In this document: positions 11,401 through 23,600 of the stretch, piece by piece
Numbering within the stretch: the stretch's first letter is position 1
How the letters are laid out: each line of letters begins with the position of its first letter
Source: Saturnia japonica
Taxonomy: Eukaryota > Arthropoda > Insecta > Lepidoptera > Saturniidae
DNA length: 64,000 nucleotides
Assembly: GCA_033032175.1 (NCBI GenBank)
Contig: CM065328.1
Coordinates: forward strand, 11,656,690 to 11,720,689
Reading direction: 5' to 3'
The notes under the pieces: model-generated
Seen by the model: only the letters and a program-made list of their open reading frames with translations
The model's database searches: none
What the model was told of the DNA's origin: nothing
Program-made: the position numbers and the translations under genes

Positions 11401-12100
11401 TGAGTAAATCTTAAAAACCCGTTCTTGTCAATTTTTAACTATAATATGTGGCTTTTCTACATCGTTCCTTATTTACAAATACAATAAACATAGCTCTGTA
11501 AATATAAAAAATATCAAACTTACTTCAAAAATAGTTTGTTTTTTTTTTTTGTAGTTTGTTACAAAATATCTTAAAACGTTCTCAGATTGCCAAAATCCAC
11601 AAAGTTTTCTGCGTAATGTAATAACTATTAATTGATGACACGTTTATATAAATAAATCTTTCTTTTTACTCAGGCCCAAGACTGTATGAAAGAGAGAAAT
11701 CTCCGTCAAATATAGTGAACATAATATATTTATCTCATGATAAAACCCACCAAAATGGCTAACCAGAACAATGCTTGTCAAAACCAACGGTAATGAAGAA
11801 CATTCGAAACGTCTAAGTTCCATTGTTACGCTTCAACGATCATCGAGTCTTTGTTTCTCAAACTTCGGATTGTCTATTATACTGGAAATACAAAATTACG
11901 TGGGAAGACTAAGTACCTACACTAAGAGTCCGTAATATTGTAAAGACATATTGTGTGACGCGCGGCCCAGTGGAGCGATTAGTAAGTGTGTGTAGTGTAG
12001 AAGCACAGATCATTCATGACTAGAGCTGAAATATAAGGAATGCATAAAAGGTGTAATACATTTCCAGACATTCACGGAATGATTCGGGCTACAAAAACAT
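11401..12100. other. No recognisable feature
   Basis: AT-rich intergenic or 5' intronic sequence. No exon of the dpr gene could be identified here. Confidence 0.35.
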
Positions 12101-12104
12101 TTTA

Positions 12105-12180
12105 ACAATAAGACCTGCTTGGCATTATCTTTTAACTTATTGTCCGGCAAATCGGTAATGTGATTTCGAATTTTATTCCA
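12105..12180 (-). pseudogene. CR1-like LINE tail fragment (inverted)
   Basis: The plus strand shows CTTATTGTCCGGCAAATCGG, the complement of the LPDNKFK coding segment found at 25830-25850. Only about 75 bp is recognisable. Confidence 0.5.
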
Positions 12181-12862
12181 ACAGAATAATTACAAAAAGG
12201 TAAAATTACATAACATTGTCATTTCCATTGAAATACAGTGTAATCAGCCTACATGACATTTAAATACATCATATTCCAAATATTATAACTAAATTGCATT
12301 ATAGAACAATAATACAAGTGAAAATTAAATTATGTTCAATAATTAATATTTCAATGAGTGAAATGCTTGAGAAAATGTATCTATGTTACTTTATCTCTCA
12401 TTAGACAACCTTGGCATACATGACAGAGGGCTATTAAACGCTGAATTCAATGTTGCGGTCGGAGTGAAAAATATAATCGGGTTGCGCACCGCACTGACTT
12501 AACACTATAACTTTTTTTTAAAGTTATACTTCTTTGGAGTAAAAAACAAGCAAAGACAACTCCAAAATTTTTATCCCTTGTGCCAAAAACATGATGAAGC
12601 TAGCCATGAATGATATCAAAAATGTAAATTCCTTTTACTGGATTCTTTTTCACATTTTTTTATTTTAATTTGCTTTGTTAGTATGGGTCAAATATTGCCA
12701 CTGATTTTTTTTTAAGTTATCCTGAACCAACTGAGTTGAAGTTTTGCATTGGCACACCAGTTGTTTTTATGCACCGCCATGATATGGGTGTCAAATGAAA
12801 GCGTTCGCTGAAATGAATATAAAAATAAAATTAGTGTAACTGAAATACTCAATAAAGGCTTG
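12181..12862. other. No recognisable feature
   Basis: AT-rich. A GGTGTCAAATGAAAGCG segment near 12787 weakly resembles 45012-45035 (GGTTTCAAATGAAAGGG), but the match is too short to define a family. Confidence 0.35.
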
Positions 12863-13490
12863 GTTTTTCAAGTTTTTATCCGTCTGCGAAAAAGGAGGGT
12901 TATGTTTTTCGAGCGTATGCAAGAGTTTAGGTATTTATATATATCTATTTCTTTGGCACGCACTGTAGCCTAAACGGCTTGATGGATTTTAGCATACGAG
13001 GTGTCCTTAGATAGGTATTTTTTTAAAGTTATAGGTTTTGCTTTATGGCCATAATCTCACCTGATCTTAAGTAACGATGTAGCCCAAGATGGTAACTCGC
13101 TAAGCCTAGTGGAAGACTGGCTCTCAAGTGCAGCTGCCGGAACTCACCTATTGTTGTTTGGCGATAGATTTTCAACTTGATGGTGATAGCCAGCCAAGTG
13201 GGCATTACAGAATGTTCTACTACCATGTTTCATCACGATGTTTTTCTTCACCGTAAGCTTAGGCCTATTGCAGGGACTGGAACTCACGTCGATCGACATA
13301 GAGTCTGTACACGCTATCAACTGAGTCATCATTGCTTCAATCAAATTGAATTCAGTTTTTATCGTGGGAGTGACATAGGCTATTTAATATTACAAATTAA
13401 TACATAAATAAATAAGTACGACGTCTGGGAATTAAATAAAATGCAAAAATAGAAACATGAGTTTTTTAGTCGTGTTTTGAATGCAGTCAA
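12863..13490 (-). repeat. Repeat family B, copy 4, split by a SINE
   Basis: The inverted B unit runs from about 12863 to 13020 and resumes from about 13355 to 13490 (GGGAGTGACATAGG, then AAGTACGACGTCTGGGA). In the uninterrupted copies these two parts are adjacent. The intervening SINE therefore inserted into an older B copy. Confidence 0.65.
13030..13343 (-). mobile_element. tRNA-derived SINE family A, copy 1
   Basis: On the minus strand the head reads like a tRNA (a degenerate GACTCAGTTGATAGCG A box; GAGTTCCAGTCCC B box). It is followed by a body containing GGTGAAGAAAAACATCGTGA and the CTTGAGAGCCAGTCTTCC region. Other copies: 63571-63885 (minus), 51090-51265 (plus) and 53190-53362 (plus). 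Confidence 0.7.
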
Positions 13491-14009
13491 TATTTTTGTT
13501 TCCTTTTTAAATATTTTTTGACAGATGAAGTCCCTATTGTCAATTACGCTTTTTCGTATGCCTGATACTCTGTGTGCATATCGTAAATTGAATCCAAAGC
13601 GATCTTCTATTTTTTAACATTCGCAAACCCAACTTTTTATCAACAGTTACATCTAGTATATGGTGGTCGCGATTCAGTAGAACAATTGTCATGCCCTAAC
13701 CAGCAATCATCGCGGGATAAGCTAGTATATCTATAAACTAATCGTATAAAAGAGCTCAAGCTCGCAAACCGATCTCATATCTTTTTAATTACAAGCATTC
13801 CCTTTGAATATTAATTTCTCTCGGTCATTTTTTAACACGGGAACGGAAAGATAGCAAACAATTCATACGTTATTAATTAATCTTTAACGCTTTGTTAATA
13901 CACAAATGAAAATGTTGAGATATTACGATAACAAATGCCCGGGGGGTTGGAAATAAAAGGGTTATGGAAAATGGATATGCGAGAATTATATTTGAAATTT
14001 TATTTATAA
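13491..14009. other. No recognisable feature
   Basis: AT-rich upstream sequence. A 5' untranslated exon of the dpr gene could lie here or further upstream but cannot be recognised. Confidence 0.35.
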
Positions 14010-14450
14010 CTAGCGGTAACTGCGGTTGCTGTCGCGTGGACTACAGAATACCCAGGGCACACGCGCGCTTCTCCTGGTTATTTTAAAGACAAAAACGCTT
14101 ATTATAGATGACCCTTAGAAAATAGACGTATTATACTCTCTCTTTCTTTTTGTAGGTTTTTTTTTAAATCTACAATTATTTGCATTAATTCGATATAATA
14201 ATCTGTTATGGTTTACTCAGCGTAAGCCATTTAAACGATACCAAAATTATTATTTTTCCGAGTTGATTTTTATTTGCCCCATATCCTAGTTCTTTTAAAA
14301 CTACAAGTAAGCTAAATCACTCCTTATATCATCAGCTATCTGCCAATGAAAGTTTGGTCAAAATCGGTCCAGCCGTTTCGGAGATTACCCGGAACAAACA
14401 GAAAGACGGGCAAAAGTTTTAAAAATTGCTTTTTTGTCATAGACACATCT
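14010..14450 (-). mobile_element. Helitron-like element H (inverted), next to dpr exon 1
   Basis: It starts at a CTAG (14010-14013) and shares the GTTTACTCAGCGTAAGCC, TGCCAATGAAAGTTTGGTC and GGAGATTACCCGGAACAAAC blocks with the other copies. Its 5' end is not the standard one. It stops about 55 bp before the acceptor of dpr exon 1. Confidence 0.55.
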
Positions 14451-14505
14451 AGTGTTCTATCATGTACGAAACATTCGCACTTGTCAGCTAGTATTTTTTT
14501 TTCAG

Positions 14506-14601
14506 GTGTTGTACCACCTTCGAGAGCGATGTCCGTGGAAGGCCAGCGGTGCCTCTGCGTAGTCTTTCTTCTTATTCACACCGTCACGGGCGCTGGAGAA
14601 G
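14506..14601 (+). CDS. dpr: dpr exon 1: signal peptide
   Basis: The exon follows a T-rich tract ending in CAG at 14503-14505 and ends at a GT donor (14602), phase 1. The chosen ATG at 14529 begins MSVEGQRC followed by a hydrophobic core and a small-residue cleavage region (TVTGAGEG). The 23 nt between acceptor and ATG are open in frame, so a start in an upstream exon is possible, but the signal peptide placement favours this ATG. The acceptor shows that at least one 5' untranslated exon lies upstream; it cannot be located by eye. Confidence 0.8.
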
Positions 14602-17600
14602 GTAGATATTAAGATTATTAAATATAGCAGATTACACTAAGATATAAAATGGTGCATGTCTACCCTTTAAAAGCAATTGGTTCCGGTAAAAGACAAGGAT
14701 TAAGTAGTTAAAAATGCGTAAAATTAGTTAAATACGCTTAAGTTCTTGTAAAATGTCCTTTTATCTGGAGGTGCAAAGACGCTTCTAAGAGTTGTAAGGC
14801 TTATTTCACGCAAATAATAATTAGGTACTTGAGAGCAATGTTAGCAGAACAAATTTCTGTCATGATAAATTACAAAAAATGCAGTTATGCCCTTGTCTTG
14901 ACGAAAATGCGATATATAATCTTCGCATTTTTATATGAAAATTCAAGACATTTTTTTCAAAGTTTATTTAAATTTATTTACAGTATATATGTGCCGTTTT
15001 GTTCGATGACTTTCTGCCATTTTATAGGTAGACACATGATCCCGTTGCTGTAGAAACTTTGGGACTTCTGATCAAAAAAAACGTGACAAATAGTTTTGGC
15101 AGTCCTCTCTTGATGTTAATCTTACAGAACCTAAAGAATTTTGAAGAGACCGAAACAGGTAAAAATCTAAAGGTGCAAGGTCAGGGCTATATGGTGGAAG
15201 CATTAACACCTCCCAGCTAAACTCTCTTAATTTTTGCTGAGTGGCTAAAGATGTGTGTGGTCTAGCGTTATCGTGATGAAAGACCACACCCTTTCTGGTG
15301 ATCAATTCCAGCCGCTTTCTCTCAACTGCTTCCTTAAATCTCATCAGTTGTTGGTAGTAGAGATCCGAATCGATGGTTTTGCCTAGCGGTAGAAACTTAT
15401 AATAAACAATGCCCTTCCAGTCCCACTATAAACACAGCATCACCTTATTTCGAGTTAGCCCGTGAGTATGACTCTCACATAACCACTCGACCCCCCATTC
15501 GAGTGTGTACCCATGACGGGTTTCCCACTCCGCGTTAACAAAAAAAAAAAAAAAAAAAGGTTTAGCTACAGTCTGTGAAGCCTGGTCGACCTTTTTCGCA
15601 CGTTCTTGTCATACGTGATTCACTTTTCATCGCCAGTTATCAATCTCTTCAAAAACGGCTCGGTTTCATTACGCCTCAATAATGAATCGCAAATGAGTAC
15701 ACGGTTCATTAGGTTTCTTTCAGTGAGCACGTGTGGCACCCAAATATCGAGCAATTTAGTATAACCAGCTTTCTTCAAATGGTTAAAACTATTTTGTGGT
15801 CAATGTCCAGTTCTCAGCTACATCGAAACTACTGATATGCCGATCTAGCTCCACTATTTCAAAAATGGCGTCCATTTTATTCGTAACAGGGCGACCAGAG
15901 CGAGGTCCTTCTTTAACATCAAAATTTCTGGACTGAAAACCTTTGAACCAACTTTGTGCTACTCTTACTGACGCTGCATTAAGTCCATAAACATCACAAA
16001 TTTTTTCGCTGCTGAGTTGCATTTTTGCCTTTTATGTAATAATATTTTAAAATATATTGAATTTCTTCATTAGATTTACTCATTTTTACAGAAAGAAAAA
16101 CAAATGAAAAATAGCGGGAAACAACTTTTTTCTTTTTTCCTTTTAATGTAATCTTCTTTAATGTTACCAAAACCAGCCAGATACAAATAGTACAGCCAAA
16201 GAACTTTATAACAAGTTTATTCTTACGTTATGCGAAAACACTTTACGAGCAATCTATGGTACGAGTCCCGTTTATTTTTTTTTTAATATAAAATAATTAT
16301 TTTTTAGTTATCGTTTATACAGCTATTAATTATTAATATTTTAAAAAACATATGTAATTGCCTGTACTGATTCTGTTTATAATTTGTTTATATTTTAATT
16401 TTGTATCAAACTTGTATTTTTTTTTAAATTATTTACCATAATAATAATAATAAGTTATACAAGAATTGTTGAATTAATACCACATAAACCTTTATGGTTT
16501 GTGTGTGACATCTTACGATTCGTTGTCGGATAAACATAACATAAATATTAACCTGGTAAGTACCTACAAGTAGAACATTATTTATCAGAACCATAAATTC
16601 ATAATTCAGATAAACAATGTTCCTACAACACATAATTCAGATTCTTACTAGTTATAATATTGCGAACGAGATAGCCGAAGGATTAGGTAGATGTGTACTA
16701 ATAAATGTAACACCACCTACAGTTCGCCTGAGATTTTTTAGGTCCCATGTAATAGGGAGCAAGCCAATTGACATTAATCAGGCACGAGACCAAACTTCGA
16801 GCTGCTACCAGAGACAAGGTAAAACAAGAAGACTGCTAATAGCCATATAAAAAATCTGTAACCCCCAAAAAGCTCAAAATTTCTGCTCCCGCCCAGATGG
16901 CGCTTACTCATCTTTAAAACTTAATATTAGCAACTGAAAACAATAAACTTAATCAACTTTTAGCTAAAACGAAATAAAAAATTCCCTATTTTAAAAAAAA
17001 GTTTATTTAAATACACGCTAATCTCTTAAACTACCAGTCGGATTTGAAAAATTCGGTTTGTAATTCACAAGGAATAGTATAGGCTATCTAACATTAGGCT
17101 ACAACTCTCAGCTAGCTTTAAATATTGATTTTTGTTACGTAAGTCGGAAGTGGAAGTGCTCCAGGACTGCTTTATCCGCGTGGGCTGGCGTAATGGCTAA
17201 TGATACGAAATATAATGTTATACATAAGCCACAATAAGGTTTTTGTTACAAAAATGTATTGAATATTAAAATGTGATTTATGAGCATTATTTTCAAACAA
17301 GGTATATTAATAATTAAGAACAAAATTTATTTCAACATAAAGGACAATTTTATGAAGTTACACTTTGTCCTATAAAGCATGTTATTTGGACAGATATTTT
17401 AGGAAGTAATGGAGAATTAAAATAATTTATACTTGCGAAAATTGAGAACAATTATTATGTTAGGCAACGTGGGTGCGACGCGACGGTGGCGCAGCGCGGT
17501 GTTTGTCAGATAAAATTAATACGAGTAAAACCGTGGAGCTAGAATTGTTTATATGAAAATCAATTCTCAAGGTGTTAACTTCAAAAATGACTTATTAGCG

Positions 17601-20600
17601 CCCGCCGTGAACTTATAATGCGTCGATCTACGTGGTTGTAAGTAATCATATAATAATAGATAGTATTAATAGATAATTATAAATTATTATTAGAGTGTGA
17701 ATAGAAGCTTAGGTTAATAGTAAGTAGTATTGTTTCGAGATATCTAATTACAGTTGAATTAAAAAAGTGTGACAGCCATAAAAAAAATTTTTTATTCCAT
17801 CAAAACTATATTTCCTCAAACATAATTAAGAAATGCGAAGTGTGAACACATTGTATTTTAAAAAAGAACAATGCAAAATTCTGCACTCAGCACATTTAGC
17901 GCATAAAATACACTTCTATTTGTGTTTAACATTGTATTAAAGCGTTCCTAGAACGTGCCCAACAACCCACAAAGACCGCTAACAAACGTTAAAGTTCACA
18001 GAAAAGCGTAAAAAAAGATCAGTAAATGCAAACTTTATATTGTTTTTAAAAGAGTAGTATTTTAAGTTTTTCTTCAAACACGCTACGTGCGAACCGCGCG
18101 AGCTCGAAACCTGAATTTATATACTACTAGTTGTGATTGTGGCTGCTGTGTTTTTGTAGGTCTTTTTAATTTCTAAAATTATGTAGTACATTTATTTTAT
18201 ATATCTCTTATAGTTTATTCATCGTAAGCTATTTAAGTGCCCGAATTGATCCATCATGATCACATTATTTTTATTAGCGCGTATCCTTAATTTTTTTTTT
18301 TTTTTTTTCTAAAATAAAACTAGCCTATTTTACTTTTTATAACATCAGCTATCTACCAGTGAAAGTCTCGTCAAAATTGGTCCAACCATTTCGGAAATTA
18401 ATCAGAACAAAGATAGACAAAAAAATTAAAAATGGTTTTTTTTTGACGTAAGAACCATACATTAAATGAAAGCTGTTATTTTGACATTGTATACGGACAA
18501 TTTAATTTTGTTTATTTGTAATAGACTGAAGAGTAGTTGTACTCCACTAGTTCACCCATGTTAAATTTGTTCAACAAACTCTCTCTTTTAATTGCTTGCC
18601 TACAGTTCGCTAGATTGCTTTACTTTCATGGTGACTGCTCCACTCCTAAAGGTTTTAGCGTGATGTTGTTATAACCTTTTTCAATGAATATACCATAAAA
18701 CGCCAAAAAAATTTTTCAAATCTGACTGGTAGTTCCAGAGATTATCGTATTCAAACAAACAAACCATCTCTTCTGCTTTATATGTTGTTAGCATGACCTA
18801 CATTCAAATTAACATCACTAAAAAGATTTGTAATAGTAAACTTTAACAATTAAACACACTGGACTATAATAACCTATCATAGACAAGCTATGCCCGTGGT
18901 TCCGTACGCGTTTATTAATCTATATTTATTTACTTCACATAATCTAATTATATTTAATTATTATTTTAATGTATTACTTATTGGTATTTTTATAGCTAAT
19001 AAATTTCGGAATGACCATGTTCTTCTCTCGTATATAAATTGACATGAAAATCGGTCTAACCGTTTTTGAGGTAAATGTAGACAACCCAACGGATGGGCAG
19101 ACAAACTCTGCAAATATTTTATTGAATTCAGTTTTGTGAATCGTATAAATAAACTAGTTGTGCCCGTGGCTCCGCGCGTTTATTAGGCAGTAATTATTTA
19201 CGTCTCGTAATTTTATTAAAATCGGTTAAGTTATTCTTGAATACGGGCGAAAAGACCTACAAAAGTTTTTAAATGTTAAATTCGATTTTAGTGCCCTATA
19301 AAATAGCCATCTAAGTACATAAAAAATTCAAGTGAACAGCGGTGCAAATAAATTGGTTAGTGATCTAAAAATTAATATCTTCAACACAAATGTGCGGTAG
19401 TTAAAAACTCTTCTGAATTATAGTTTCCTTTGCTAATACTTCTCTGTTCTTCCGTCTACTCTATTTTTTATTGATTTAATATACGTAGAAACTTGTAAAT
19501 ACCCTTCTTCTATCTAACTAACTTAACATATCTATCTAACATAACTCTGCAATTAGCTCTAAGTTTTATTAAAATTAATAAAATTTGTAAAAATAATTAC
19601 AAGCTTACAATGAGGGATAGGTACTACTTGATATAAATATTTTATGAATGATAGATCCAATATACACACATGGAGAGGCAACGGTAGGAAATAAACGAAT
19701 TACTAAAACGGATAGCTAGTTCTCACTGCGATAAAGAAAAATAGACCCTCATCAAATAAATTATTAATTCGAAAAACGACGGATAAGCCGTACGTACGTA
19801 CGCGTGTCGGCTCGATCGGTGTTACCAGGCCACGCCGTCATCAAAATTGGGATAGTTGAATAAAGAAATTGGTGGTAAAATTGGAACATTTTTTATTACG
19901 TTGCAGGCTAAAGTTTTTGGACTTTTTGATTATATAATACCAGATTGGATACTAAAACTGGAGGTAACTCCCTCTCTTTACGTCTATTAAAATAATAATC
20001 ACTGTAAACAATACATATTAAATTAATAAATTGTTATTATTATTATTAAATTAATTAAGCTAAATTATTAAAAAGGAAACAAAAAACCCGACTGCAACTA
20101 AAACTCTCGACAATTTTTTTTTTGCTTTATATTTGATTCCCAGACGTCGTACTTACATATTATATATCCTATGTCACTCCCACAATAAAGACGAATCTAA
20201 CGACACATCATATGCTGAAATCCATCAAGCCGTTTCGACTACAAGACGTGCCAAAGTAATACGATACGCTCGAAAAACATAACCCTCCATTTTTGCAGTC
20301 GAGTAAAAAACAATTTGAAATTCTTTCAAGCTCTTCTCGATGACTGGCATATTTTCTGAATCGGTGTTTTATTAAGCCAAAATTAAATAAAATATTTTTG
20401 ATTGCGTAATCATTAATGTAGTCAGAAATTATAGGCAACAATAATTAAAATAGATAATAGGACAGATGGAAAACCCAATATAAATTTAAGATAGTTTCCA
20501 TTTTGATTCCACACGTTTTAAAGTTAAGTTGGCTGACTTTGGAATACTTACTAAGAGATCATTAATTACTTTAAAAAAAACAGATGCTGTCATAAGGACT

Positions 20601-23600
20601 GTCGACAGAAGTGAAAACTCAATTTTAAATCAATTATAGTTTGAATTATTGCAGAGTATGTCGGTGACGCGAAATTTAATACAATTATATATTATAATTA
20701 TATACCCCAATTATATATACCCAATTATATACCCATCCAAGAAGTCAAACGAGCATATGATACAGTTGAGTATATACAGTGTATTAGTGTGTGTATTCTT
20801 ATACATATACATAAGTCGCTAAGCGTAAGCGTAGTAACGCGTCGTTAGTCTCACGCAAGTGCAATACGTCACGAGCATGTCAAGGTAACCGGTGACGCGA
20901 AGTCACACGAACATATAATTTTTTCCATAGCAAAATCGGTGAACGTGGCTAAAGAAGTTTTCACTTTAAAAAAAAACAGAATAAAGTTACGTCCTTAAAA
21001 ATGAGAAGTTTCGGTAAATTTGTGTAATCTCGTAACCCTAAGCTTGGTTATCGAATGTCGCCGACAGAATAAAAAAAAACTACAGTTAAATAGAAAAACG
21101 TAACTGACATATCCCCTCTGCTCGATTCAAAGTGACAATTGACACAAAAAGAAGAATTAGAAATTAAACGGAAAATGGAACCAAAGAGAAACGTAACACG
21201 ATCCTTCCTTTTCTTTTTCGTCGGCACGGTTTTCATGAAAATTCTCTGACGTGTATTTTTAAGAAGCGTATTCATTGTATGCGTATGTAAGCTATGTGTA
21301 GTGAAGAAGCATATTAGTAACACACTGTGTTATGAGATCAAAATGTATTAAAAACTATTTATAAAAAGTTAAAAAAAATTCTGTAATATTTAAATATACA
21401 TCTCGCTCGAAAAACTCTAAAGTACGTACTTTAAATATGAATAGATTCATGAGCGTTCTGTAAAATTAATTATCAATTTAAAAGTTTCAGAATATTTATA
21501 ATGTCAACCGTAGACCGTAATTACATGAGGAGAGAAAAAAACATTTTTATCCACTAAGGATTTAAAAAAAAACTTGAGTTAATTTTTGACCATTACCTCA
21601 AAAGTCAGTCATGTGCAGGGGTCTAAGCCGAGAGCTCTCAGGGTCTAAGGTCAATAGTAGGGCTTGCTAGTACTGCAGCATGAGGCTTCTAAAATAATTA
21701 TACTTATTTTACACATCTATACAATTAATGAAATTGAAGTGTCTGTTTGTAATGTCAAAATAACAGCTTTTTACTAAATGCATATAAAAGTAAATACGAT
21801 ATCTATATGAAAAAATCCATTTTTCTTTTTTGTCAGTCTGTCTGTTTGTTCCGGGTAATCTCCGAAATGGTTGGACCAATTTTGACGGGACTTTCACTGG
21901 CTGATAGCTAATGTTATAAGGAGTAACTTAGGCTACATTTATTTTGGAAAAATAATTAGGGTTCCGCACAAATAAAAGAACTGTTTATTCTGAATTGATT
22001 CGGGAGCTTAAATAGCTTACTCTCAGTAAAGCATAAAAGATATATCAAATTAATGTACGACCTAATTGTAGACATTAAAAACATCTACAAAAAGTCAGCA
22101 AAAGCATATGTATATCTTCTAAGGGTCACCCACAATAAGCATTTATGTCTTTAAAACAACCGGGAGCGGGGGTGGGCGGTAACACGTTTCGCGTGTGTGC
22201 TTGATCGACGGTAATGTAGACCAGGTGAGCGCAGCCGCGAGCACAGCTAGACAATAAATATTTCTTTATGATTTATCGATGTCGTACCGTGATGCTGTGG
22301 AACTTTATCTCGGTCAATATGTTCCTTCCCTCTTACGTCATCGAGTCCTTTAAGACGCTTGAATGAAATGTAATGTGAAGACATATTTATACAGGCAGTC
22401 GATGAATTTCGATCTCTTGGTGGTCAACGTTGTTTTTGGATTGTACTGTGCCGTATTGTAAATATGACGAAAAAAAAAAACAATTTTTTATATTTTTTCC
22501 AACAGGTCCCTCATCGCCGAGTCCACCTTCATCAACGTTGAGAACAGACCTGAATGAGTTGACGGTCACCTTCCCACCTTTAGATGACCTTTACAGTGGC
22601 GCCCCTGAGAAGCACTTCGGAACTGAAAACAACACCGTGGTGACCTCGCAAACGGGGTCCACTGCGCTCCTGCCCTGTGTTATACGGAACATTGGAGATG
22701 GAATTGTAAGTACTATGAAATATCTTTGTTAGCACTTTTCGTACTTGTCTACATCTTACCAGATTTTTTTTTCACTTGTTGGTGGTATGTGTTAGGTATG
22801 AAATAAGCAGAAGTCGTTTAATTTTAAGTTTAGGGTTATGTTCTTTAGATATAGGTATTTTCCATAGTATACTAGCGGAACCGACTTCTGTGGAACTTTG
22901 TTGTTAATGGTTATAGAATAAGGGATAAAAGTATGTAATATTTTCTATTTAGTTATTAGTTTATTTACTGTAGTATTATATGTTGTCTTTTGTTGAATTT
23001 TGATATGCTCCAATGGGGCTAGCATACACCAACTGTAAAAGCCTTTTACATGGAGAGAAAAAAAAAACAGATTTTTTTTCAGTCATGGTTAAATTGTTCT
23101 GCTTCTTAAGCTGGCAGCGTTAAGTTATTTAGAGGTCATTTCATGTGAAACGGACTACGAAATAAAAAGGGCTTTAGGTATGAAAGGTATGAATGTGAGC
23201 AGACATTTTTTTTTCTATTATGTTTATTTGTCAAGTTATAATCTTAAAGAAAAAGTTTTTAAATAGGATCTGCATTAGTTAAGGAGATACATGGATTAGT
23301 AAACGTTGTGTATAATATAATTATATTATTCTGAAATTCGATTTAAACATTTTACTGTCATTACTGTTTATGAAATTTCACTTTAAAAAAAAGTTTAAAT
23401 AAAAATAAAATTTCTTCAAAATCTCATAAGAAATTGTATAAATTAAAAAAATCTTATATGAAAAGCATTCACAGATTTTACTTTATGTGATTACGTATTT
23501 AAAAAATATCTAGAAAAGCTCTTCGAAGATAAATTATTCAAGCGAAATATATTGTACATTGCAAATAACTAGTTCTATTAAAACCTACAATTGATGTATT

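Noticed and set aside
14346..14612. An 88-residue gene starting at 14346
   Set aside because: The upstream part is a Helitron-like repeat; the true coding exon begins after the acceptor at 14505.
15535..15560. Poly(A) run as the tail of a retrocopy
   Set aside because: It falls inside the mariner coding remnant with coding similarity on both sides, so it is a local expansion.
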